Notes under the pieces: generated by a model
What the model saw: only the letters and a program-made list of their open reading frames with translations
Databases searched by the model: none
Told to the model about the DNA's origin: nothing
Part shown: piece by piece, positions 7,419 through 14,089 of the stretch
Layout: each line of letters begins with the position of its first letter
Numbering within the stretch: position 1 is the first letter of the stretch
Translations under genes and position numbers: made by a program
Assembly (NCBI GenBank): GCA_007695205.1
Contig: REEF01000690.1
Span: 1-46,999 of the forward strand
From: Planctomycetaceae bacterium
Lineage (GTDB): Bacteria; Planctomycetota; Planctomycetia; Pirellulales; Pirellulaceae
DNA length: 46,999 bases
Direction of reading: 5' to 3'

Positions 7419-10027
7419 TGCTGGTAAGTTCTGTTCCGCTGCTCGCCAAAATCGTGATGGCTGTACTTTTTGCCGTTTCAACAGTTTCCGCTCAGTCACA
7501 AGAACCTCCTGTTGAGATCGCATCGCCGGAGCAGATTGATGATTACCTGAAGAACTATTGCGTGGCCTGTCATGGTCCCGAACAGCAGAAGGGTGATCTG
7601 AGACTCGATGGACTGAGCCGCGATTTCATTCAGGGCCGAGCCGCCAGCGTGTGGGTCGAGGTGATGGACCGGCTCAATCTGGGCGAAATGCCGCCGGAGG
7701 ACGCGAAGCAGCAACCGACCGCTGCCGAGTCCGCTTGGATCACGCGTTGGGTGGCCGCGAAGGTCGCTGAGGCCCAGTCGCAGGCCAACTCGACCGGCGG
7801 GCGGGTCGTCATGCGAAGGCTCAACCGTGCCGAATACACGAACACGATTCGCGATCTGCTGGGGGTGACGTTCCTCGAAGGGGACGGGCCTTTGAAGGAT
7901 CTCCCGTCGGACGGCAAGGTCGGAGGGTTCGACAAGGTCGGCAAGGCACTGCTGCTCGACCCGTCGCTGATGGATGCGTACTTCCGGATGGCTCGATTGA
8001 TTGCCGACGAGGCGATTCAAACCGCGCCGCCAGAGTTCGAGACCCGCACCTACACCATCGAGCCCGAAGCGTCCGTTCCCAAAGGAGATTACAAGGTTCG
8101 AGCGGGTGAGAACGGGGTCTTCCGCTACCACAGCCCAGACATTTATTTCGCTCCGCATTTGGGGCTCTACCCTGGATCAAAGCTGCGAATTCCCGTCAAG
8201 GGAACCTACCGCTTTCGCTTCAAGTTGGCGGGAATCCCAGGCGAGGACGGCGCGCCGGTGGAGATTCAGATCGTCGAAAAGTTCGCAGGGAACCTGCTGA
8301 CCACGACCGTGGGGGGCACGGTCGAGAAGCCTGAAGTCCACGAAGTTTCTGTGGTGCTCGACCCGAAGATGAACCGTGAAATGCCGATGTTGCGGTTTCT
8401 CAATGTGGTCGGTTATGGCGGAGAGGTCACGCAAAAGCATCATGTCTTTCTGCGATTGCTAGAGGCGGGCGGTAACGACCCGAAGACGCTTCTTCGACTG
8501 ATGGCTCGCGAACGAGCCGAGGCCCCGAATCGTTTTGGGGTCTCGCCCAATGTGCTCAACCGGGACAAGCACCGCACGCTTTACGTCGAGTCTGTCGAGA
8601 TCGAAGGGCCGATTTATCCGAACTGGCCGTCGCGCGCGATGGCACAGCTCTTTCCGAACGGGATCGCCGATGGCTCCGACCGAGCTGTGGCGCTCGCGCA
8701 AGCTCGTGAAGTGTTCTGTCGGTTGCTGCCTCTCGCTTATCGTCGACCGATCGAACAGGGAGAAGTCGATTTCATCCTCAACATGGTCCAAGGCGAAATC
8801 GATAGGGGGCTGCCTTATGCTGAAGCCCTGCGCATCGGCCTGATCTCGATGCTTTGCTCGCCGGAGTTTCTCTTGATCGTCGAACCGCCAACGGACGTAG
8901 CGGCAGGGCGCGAGCGCTCGGGTATCGATAGTGCCGAGGAACCGGACGGCTTGCGCCGTTCCGCTAACGATCGCAAGTACGAAATCAGTCATTACCAACT
9001 CGCGTCGCGGTTGTCGTATTTCCTGTGGTCATCGATGCCTGACGAGAAACTTTTCTCGCTTGCAGCGTCTGGCGAAATTGCGGAACCGACTGTTGTTCGC
9101 AGGGAAGTAGATCGCATGCTGCTTGACCCGAAAGCCGACGCGTTCGCGCACAACTTCGCGGCGCAGTGGTTCAAGACCGAGGAGTTCGCCCGGTTCGCGC
9201 CCGATGAACGGCTCTACCGCAAAGTGTATTCCCCCAAGTTCAAGGGCTTGGACAACGACCTGCAGCGACAGCCGCTGGCCATGTTTCGTGAGTTGCTGAC
9301 GACCGATGGCAATGTACTGGACATCATCGACTCCGATTGGACGATGGTCAACGAACGGCTCGCCGCGATATATGCCATTCCCGACGTGCAAGGAGCCGAG
9401 TTCCAAAGAGTCGCGTTGCCGGAAGGTTCGCACCGAGGCGGACTGCTGGGGATGGCCGGAGTTCATCGTTGGGGGAGCGACGGTGTGCGCACCAAGCCTG
9501 TCGAACGCGGCAAGTACATTCTCGATGTCCTCTTCAACGACCCGCCCCCTCCGCCACCGCCCAACGTCGGCGAAGTGGAACCGAACATTGAAGGCAAGAA
9601 CCTGACCGTCCGCGAGCGGCTCGTCCAGCATCAGAAGATCGAGTCCTGTGCCAACTGCCACCGTCGAATCGACCCCTACGGCCTGGCGATGGAGAACTTC
9701 AACGTGATTGGTGAGTGGCGGGACAAACAGGATGGCGAGGACACGAATTGGGGAGCGAAGGCTCCGCCCATTGACGTCTCCGGGGTCCTGCCCAGCGGCC
9801 GCGAGTTCGCGAATTTCGCCGAGTTCAAAGAGTCGCTAGTGGAACAGAAGGAGCGTTACCTGCGCGGCCTGACCGAGAAGATGATGACTTATGCCCTGGG
9901 ACGCACGCTGGAGGCCTCCGACCGCCCCGCAGTCGAATCCATTGTCGAACAAATGAAGCAGAATCAGTTTACGATCCGCACGCTGGTTGCGGGCATTGTC
10001 ACGTCTCACCCCTTCCGAACCAAGTGA
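7388..10027 (+). CDS. Planctomycete cytochrome, DUF1587/1595/1592/1588/1585 protein
   Basis: This large exported protein has two heme-c motifs, CVACH (Cys58) near the N-terminus and CANCH (about residue 754) in the DUF1588 region. Between them are DUF1587 (RRLNRAEYTNTIRDLLG), DUF1595 and DUF1592 (LASRLSYFLWSSMPDEKL), then the Pro run PPPPPPP before DUF1588 and a C-terminal DUF1585. The family's function is unknown; a periplasmic redox role is inferred. It precedes a DUF1552 gene by 9 nt, its standard partner. The start is uncertain: ATG 7388 gives 879 residues and a leader ending near VSTVSA; GTG 7418 and ATG 7457 are alternatives. ATG 7238 overlaps the previous stop, but the stretch from there to 7388 consists largely of palindromic repeats. 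A REP pair is inserted in frame at 8898-8966. Confidence 0.85.
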   Translation: MLAEGREPSGVLVSSVPLLAKIVMAVLFAVSTVSAQSQEPPVEIASPEQIDDYLKNYCVACHGPEQQKGDLRLDGLSRDFIQGRAASVWVEVMDRLNLGEMPPEDAKQQPTAAESAWITRWVAAKVAEAQSQANSTGGRVVMRRLNRAEYTNTIRDLLGVTFLEGDGPLKDLPSDGKVGGFDKVGKALLLDPSLMDAYFRMARLIADEAIQTAPPEFETRTYTIEPEASVPKGDYKVRAGENGVFRYHSPDIYFAPHLGLYPGSKLRIPVKGTYRFRFKLAGIPGEDGAPVEIQIVEKFAGNLLTTTVGGTVEKPEVHEVSVVLDPKMNREMPMLRFLNVVGYGGEVTQKHHVFLRLLEAGGNDPKTLLRLMARERAEAPNRFGVSPNVLNRDKHRTLYVESVEIEGPIYPNWPSRAMAQLFPNGIADGSDRAVALAQAREVFCRLLPLAYRRPIEQGEVDFILNMVQGEIDRGLPYAEALRIGLISMLCSPEFLLIVEPPTDVAAGRERSGIDSAEEPDGLRRSANDRKYEISHYQLASRLSYFLWSSMPDEKLFSLAASGEIAEPTVVRREVDRMLLDPKADAFAHNFAAQWFKTEEFARFAPDERLYRKVYSPKFKGLDNDLQRQPLAMFRELLTTDGNVLDIIDSDWTMVNERLAAIYAIPDVQGAEFQRVALPEGSHRGGLLGMAGVHRWGSDGVRTKPVERGKYILDVLFNDPPPPPPPNVGEVEPNIEGKNLTVRERLVQHQKIESCANCHRRIDPYGLAMENFNVIGEWRDKQDGEDTNWGAKAPPIDVSGVLPSGREFANFAEFKESLVEQKERYLRGLTEKMMTYALGRTLEASDRPAVESIVEQMKQNQFTIRTLVAGIVTSHPFRTK
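8898..8966. repeat. REP-like pair (family A) inserted inside a DUF1592 coding sequence
   Basis: Two family-A elements, plus at 8898-8923 and minus at 8941-8966, lie inside the cytochrome reading frame. They encode a stretch including AAGRERSG and EEPDGLRRS that the paralogue at 14090 lacks, where EPQASDASAV leads directly to the conserved LASRLSYFLWSS. The stems are AGGGC/GCGCT (one mismatch) and ACGGC/GCCGT. The insertion keeps the frame, in a surface-linker-like position before DUF1592. Confidence 0.8.
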
Positions 10028-10036
10028 GGAAATTCC

Positions 10037-11353
10037 ATGAACCTTCGCCAACCTCTTTCTCGCCGTACTGTACTGCGTGGTCTGGGCGTTTCGCTCAGCT
10101 TGCCGTTTCTCGAAGCCATGCTGCCGAAGTCGCTGTCGGCGGCAACCAGCATGGCCATCCCGGCCAGGTCCGCGATCTTCTACTTCGGCACAGGGATGAA
10201 TATGCGAGTGTTTACGCCGCAGGACGAAGGGAGGAACTTCACACTGACTCCGACATTGGAACCGTTTGCGCCGTTTCGCGATCAGATGACGGTGCTCTCG
10301 GGAACCTATCTCGAACACGGCGGCGGACACGGCGGCGACTATCCGTTTCTCACCGGCACATCGGCTGGTGCGACGAAGATGACGATCTCTGCCGACCAGA
10401 TCGCCGCCGCCCAGATCGGGCATCACACGCGGTTCCCCTCGCTCCAGTTCTCTGAAACGAAAGGGACAGGGTATCCAGGCAATGTCAGCACGTTGTCATG
10501 GTCCGAGCAGGGGATTCCTCTGCCAGCAGAGAATGACCCCAAAGCGATTTTCGATCGACTCTTCGCGTCGGTGTCTGTAGATGAACAGCGGTTGAATGAG
10601 CACCGTTTCCGCCAGCGAGCCAGCATTCTCGATGGCCTGGTTGGCAAGGCGAAGGATTTGGAAAAGAAAATCAGCGCGACCGACAAGTCGAAGCTCGACG
10701 AGTTCATGACTTCGATTCGCGGTGTCGAAAGCGAATTGCAACGCGACATCGCATGGGCAACGACGCCAAAGCCGCAGCCGACGACTGCCGGGATGGGCGA
10801 CTTTCAACAGAAATTCAATCCCATCGAGGACGCACGGCGCTATTTCCATCTCATGTACGACCTGACGACGCTGGCGTTTCAGACCGATTCGACTCGGCTG
10901 ATCACGTTTATGGTGCGTGTCGAATCCGCTGGCGGGGCCTTGGTGACAACGAAGATGCAGAATCTTGCAGGCGGCTTCCACTCGATGACGCATCATGGGG
11001 AAGATCCGGTGAAGCTGCGAGACCTCGCCCGGATCGACCGCGTTTACATGGAGCATTTCGCCCGCGTCCTGAAAGGTCTCTCCGAGATGAAAGAGCCGGA
11101 TGGGTCGTCCCTGCTCGATCACACGATGCTGGCGTTTTCCAGCGGCATGGGCATGGGCCACAGTCGCGATCTGCTGCCAACGGCGATCTTCGGTGGATCG
11201 GCCCTTGGCATCGAACATCAAGGCCACCTGAAGTTGCCGCCGAACACGCCGCTGTCGTCGCTGTGGCACACGATGCTGGACCGAATGCAGGTGCAGGTTC
11301 CGAAAGACTTTCAGGATTCCCCCGGACCGATCAAACAACTCATCAAGGCCTGA
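10037..11353 (+). CDS. Tat-exported DUF1552 protein
   Basis: The 438-residue protein opens with a twin-arginine leader (LSRRTVLRGLGVSLSLPFLE), predicting folded export. The body matches DUF1552, seen as the His/Gly-rich EHGGGHGGDYPFLTG near residues 94-108 and MTHHGEDPVKL further on, then FSSGMGMGHSRDLLP and ALGIEHQGHLKLP near the end. DUF1552 is almost always next to DUF1592-type cytochromes; its activity is unknown. The conserved His clusters suggest metal binding (inference). ATG 10037 has GAGGAA at a good distance and follows the cytochrome stop by 9 nt, so the two are surely cotranscribed. Confidence 0.88.
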   Translation: MNLRQPLSRRTVLRGLGVSLSLPFLEAMLPKSLSAATSMAIPARSAIFYFGTGMNMRVFTPQDEGRNFTLTPTLEPFAPFRDQMTVLSGTYLEHGGGHGGDYPFLTGTSAGATKMTISADQIAAAQIGHHTRFPSLQFSETKGTGYPGNVSTLSWSEQGIPLPAENDPKAIFDRLFASVSVDEQRLNEHRFRQRASILDGLVGKAKDLEKKISATDKSKLDEFMTSIRGVESELQRDIAWATTPKPQPTTAGMGDFQQKFNPIEDARRYFHLMYDLTTLAFQTDSTRLITFMVRVESAGGALVTTKMQNLAGGFHSMTHHGEDPVKLRDLARIDRVYMEHFARVLKGLSEMKEPDGSSLLDHTMLAFSSGMGMGHSRDLLPTAIFGGSALGIEHQGHLKLPPNTPLSSLWHTMLDRMQVQVPKDFQDSPGPIKQLIKA

Positions 11354-11359
11354 CAACCA

Positions 11360-12571
11360 ATGAGCACATTATACGAAATAGCGGAGCGGCGCAAGCCGCC
11401 CGGTTCCACCACCGCTCGTGCCGCAACACCGGACGGCTTGCGCCGTAACGCAACGCCAAACGGCTTGCGCCGTAACGAGACACCGGACGGCTTGCGCCGT
11501 GCCGCTACAACATCACTCGCGGTGCTCTTCGCCACGCTGGCAATAGCGACATCCGTGCTCGCCGAAGAGACCAATACTCTGGGAATGAAACTCGTTCCCA
11601 TCCAGCCGGGAACGCTCAAGCGAGGCATCGCGGATGACGAAATCCGCGCGCACGCCGAGCAGTTCACCTACGTTCTGTCTAAGGTAGCAGGTTACTTCGA
11701 AAACCAGGGCGAATACGGCTCCGGGCTGCACACAGCGAAAATCACCCGGCCGTTCCATGTCGGCGCGACCGAGGTCACCCGCGGCCAGTTCCGGAAATTC
11801 GTCGAAGAAACGCGGCACATCACCGACGCGGAGATGGCAGGCCAACCGAATGCGCCCGGTGCGCCGATGCTCGGGTTCACACCGCCGCGCGCCATTGGCG
11901 CGGTGAAGACGCTGGAGGAACTCGACATCGTTTCTTCCACGAAATACACATGGAAAAATCCTGGGTTCGCACAAACCGACGAGCACCCTGTCGTCGGCGT
12001 GTCATGGCATGACGCAGTCGCTTTCTGCCAGTGGCTCAGCAAGAAAGAGGGAAAAACCTACCGACTGCCGACCGAAGCCGAGTGGGAATACGTCTGTCGT
12101 GCGGGAACCTGGGGACAGGCCTATTGGTTTGGCCCCGATCCGTATCAGGCATACCGCTTTGCCAACATCGGCACGTCCGAGTTGGAGAAAGCCTATCCGA
12201 AAATGGTCCTCGAAAAATGGGTGATCGACGTTGAAAAAGAACCCAGCGACGGTTTCGTTTACACCGCGCCTGTTGGCAGTTACCCGGCCAACCCATGGGG
12301 ACTGCACGACGCCCATGGTAATGTTTTCGAATGGTGCCAGGATGCCTACTCGTTCACGGCCTACAAGGATCTTGCGCAGGCGGCCGGCAAGGACCGTGTT
12401 GTGGCAGACCCCCTTGTGCTCAAACCGACGACGGAAGGCGTCGATGTCCGGGTCATTCGCGGTGGCTCGTTCTATTCTTCTCCGCAAAACTTCATGGCCT
12501 GCACCCGATCCTTCTTTCTCGCGGCGGACTCGGCGTGCTACATCGGTTTCCGCGTGGTCAGGGGGAACTGA
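11360..12571 (+). CDS. SUMF1/FGE-sulfatase-domain protein without the FGE cysteine pair
   Basis: After a leader ending at VLAEE, the protein has a formylglycine-generating-enzyme-like fold: TNTLGMKLVPIQPGTLKRG, the ATEVTRGQFRKFVEETRH motif, VVGVSWHDAVAFCQWL, YRLPTEAEWEYVCRAG, GLHDAHGNVFEWCQD, and VIRGGSFY near the end. True FGEs have two copper-binding cysteines after RGGS; here the equivalent positions in RGGSFYSSPQNF are Ser and Phe. Activation of sulfatases is therefore unlikely, and a non-enzymatic or different role is more likely. The ATG at 11360 lies 6 nt after the DUF1552 stop. Between it and the hydrophobic leader lie REP-derived codons, including three units like ATPDGLRRN. No other ATG precedes the leader, so the REP stretch is probably translated; an internal GTG in the leader is the main alternative. 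Confidence 0.82.
   Translation: MSTLYEIAERRKPPGSTTARAATPDGLRRNATPNGLRRNETPDGLRRAATTSLAVLFATLAIATSVLAEETNTLGMKLVPIQPGTLKRGIADDEIRAHAEQFTYVLSKVAGYFENQGEYGSGLHTAKITRPFHVGATEVTRGQFRKFVEETRHITDAEMAGQPNAPGAPMLGFTPPRAIGAVKTLEELDIVSSTKYTWKNPGFAQTDEHPVVGVSWHDAVAFCQWLSKKEGKTYRLPTEAEWEYVCRAGTWGQAYWFGPDPYQAYRFANIGTSELEKAYPKMVLEKWVIDVEKEPSDGFVYTAPVGSYPANPWGLHDAHGNVFEWCQDAYSFTAYKDLAQAAGKDRVVADPLVLKPTTEGVDVRVIRGGSFYSSPQNFMACTRSFFLAADSACYIGFRVVRGN
11379..11507. repeat. REP-like (family A) cluster with three tandem 27-nt units
   Basis: One plus-oriented element (11379-11404) is followed by three minus-oriented ones starting at 11428, 11455 and 11482, exactly 27 nt apart. The period is nine codons, so the array stays in frame and encodes three near-identical nonapeptides. 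Stems are GCGGC/GCCGC for the first and ACGGC/GCCGT for the others. It occupies the 5' end of the SUMF-domain gene. Confidence 0.85.
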
Positions 12572-12637
12572 CTTATGCTGCATCCACTTGGAAAGCCAAG
12601 ATCGGCACAGATTCAACCCGCATTTTTAGGAAGCATC

Positions 12638-12736
12638 ATGATACGCCTCGTTGGAATTTTGCTGTTAACTGCTTGTGTGGTCCATCCAGTCGATCCCTCG
12701 AGATGCAAAGCAAGCGATTCGGGAGCAAATCGATGA
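12638..12736 (+). CDS. Lipoprotein-leader-like micro-ORF, 32 residues
   Basis: MIRLVGILLLTAC followed by VVHPVDPS reads like a lipoprotein signal (a lipobox-like LTAC, Cys13) with almost no mature part. AGGA lies seven bases before the ATG. Its TGA overlaps the ATG of the next gene (ATGA at 12733). It may be a leader peptide that feeds ribosomes to the next gene, or the collapsed remainder of a lipoprotein gene that lost its middle. No homologue was recognised. Confidence 0.4.
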   Translation: MIRLVGILLLTACVVHPVDPSRCKASDSGANR

Positions 12737-13830
12737 ACACCATCTCGAAGTCTGCAATGAAAAACATCGTGTTCTGGGCTCGCCGGGTGTTAGGCATCGT
12801 GCTGATCCTGTTCCTGTCTGCCGCAATACCGGCTGTGGGGGCCGAGTCGAAATTCACCATCGAACCTGTGGGCGGCAAAGTGACCGCGTCCTGGAAAGGG
12901 ACGGCGGACACCAGCGGCATTGACCTCGCTCCGACGGACGATGAGATCGCTGCGCTGGCCTCGCATTCGGAGATCGAAGCCATCCACATTTCCGGGACGA
13001 CCCGTTTCACCGGGAAAGGATTTGCCGCTTTGAAAGGGCTGTCGAAGCTGCGCGAGCTGAGCTTTGGTGGCACCGGCCCTGGTCAGTTCTCGGAAATGTT
13101 CCCGCCCGGATCACTCGAGGGTTACCACGCGCTCGCCGAACTGGATCAGGTGACTCGCCTGAACCTGGACCACGTCATGCTGCCTGTCGAAGGCGCGGTC
13201 ATTCTCCTGAAAGGGATGGCGGGACTGGAGCACGCGGGACTCGGCGTCTTTGCCGATGATAAAATCGTCGCCGCGGCGGCTGACGCGCCAAAACTGAAGA
13301 CGCTTTCCTTCGCTCACTGGGCCACGGTCCCTGAGAGTCCGCTCACCAAGGCCGGGGCTCAGGCTTTCGCCAGATTACGCTCGCTCGAATCGCTGCACGC
13401 GGGAGCACAGGGCCCGCCCGCCGGAGGTTCCATGCGCGATCTGACCGAGGCTGTGGCGAAGATAGAAACGCTCAAGTCCCTGACGCTTGCGTTCACCAGC
13501 GTGAAGAGTCACGGCAAGCCGAAGAATCCGGCGACTGCCGCCGATCTCGAACCGCTAGTAGCGCTGGCGAACCTGGAACGGCTCGGTATTCAACACGCGA
13601 GTCTCGATCGGGCGGCCGCGAGCAAACTAGCGGAGATAGGCTCAGTCAAAATCGTGAGCTTCAGCGCTGTGAATCTTGACGACGGAGCATTGGTGGCACT
13701 GAAGGCGTTGCCGAATCTCGCAGTCGTAGAAATCTGGAACTCCTGTGATTGGTCCGACGCCGATCTGGAATCGCTCAAGGCCGCCAAGCCGAAGGTCAGA
13801 TTCCACATGGTGGGAGGGCCGAAAAAATGA
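12733..13830 (+). CDS. Exported leucine-rich-repeat-like protein
   Basis: The 365-residue protein has an N-terminal membrane or signal segment (RVLGIVLILFLSAAIPAVGA, cleavage near residue 37) and then degenerate Leu-rich repeats such as GFAALKGLSKLRELSFGGT, LDQVTRLNLDHVMLPV, KIETLKSLTLAFTSV and LKALPNLAVVEIWNS. ATG 12733 with GGGAGC upstream is chosen; the longer frame to 12331 runs through the previous gene and is out of keeping with it. It corresponds to the LRR-like gene at 6282 in position before a DUF1592 cytochrome, although the two differ in sequence. Its stop overlaps the start of a short LRR relic at 13827. Probable periplasmic binding or scaffold role; no catalytic motif. Confidence 0.75.
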   Translation: MNTISKSAMKNIVFWARRVLGIVLILFLSAAIPAVGAESKFTIEPVGGKVTASWKGTADTSGIDLAPTDDEIAALASHSEIEAIHISGTTRFTGKGFAALKGLSKLRELSFGGTGPGQFSEMFPPGSLEGYHALAELDQVTRLNLDHVMLPVEGAVILLKGMAGLEHAGLGVFADDKIVAAAADAPKLKTLSFAHWATVPESPLTKAGAQAFARLRSLESLHAGAQGPPAGGSMRDLTEAVAKIETLKSLTLAFTSVKSHGKPKNPATAADLEPLVALANLERLGIQHASLDRAAASKLAEIGSVKIVSFSAVNLDDGALVALKALPNLAVVEIWNSCDWSDADLESLKAAKPKVRFHMVGGPKK

Positions 13831-14042
13831 GCACGATCGCATGGGCCGCTCGACAGTCGTTCGTCACGTATGAGGCTGGGTTCAAACATCCGGTGCCTCT
13901 CAAAGGTCGGCTCAAGACGCTCGATCTCTCGATGAGCCTCGTGAACGCCGCCGATCGGATGTGGGATAGGCATCCTGCCTGTCTTGGTTGCGGAGAGATC
14001 GTCGACAATCACAGCAGGTCGGTCTTGAGTCAGAAAAAATGA
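13827..14042 (+). pseudogene. Relic of an LRR-like protein (C-terminal part)
   Basis: The short frame starts with an ATGA overlap on the previous stop. After only about nine residues it continues as FVTYEAGFKHPVPLKGRL, then KTLDLSMSLVNAAD, which aligns with the last third of the protein at 6282 (FVTYEGGFQH, GRLKTLDLSMSVVNADD). The match stops where a family-B palindrome begins, near 13959, and the remaining codons are repeat-derived. It looks like a former LRR gene that lost its N-terminal and middle parts and was then cut at the 3' end by the palindrome. Confidence 0.7.
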
Positions 14043-14063
14043 CAGGCTGGAAGCCTATCCCAC
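13959..14063. repeat. Family-B palindrome, arms about 23 bp
   Basis: The right arm at 14041-14063 contains GACAGGCTGGAAGCCTATC; the left arm near 13959-13982 is its complement except for two changes. Each arm is itself a small hairpin: AGGCT-TCC-AGCCT on one side, AGGCA-TCC-TGCCT on the other. The two changes are compensatory and keep the inner stem. It interrupts the LRR relic and ends 26 bp before the start of the next cytochrome gene. Confidence 0.75.
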
Positions 14064-14089
14064 GGAACAAGCAGTCCAGGAACACTTCG

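Noticed and set aside
13988..14089. Upstream extension of the second cytochrome (peptide TGWKPIPR)
   Set aside because: TGWKPIPR is a translation of a family-B palindrome arm and occurs identically upstream of the third cytochrome. It is repeat DNA, not protein; ATG 14090 has a good ribosome site.
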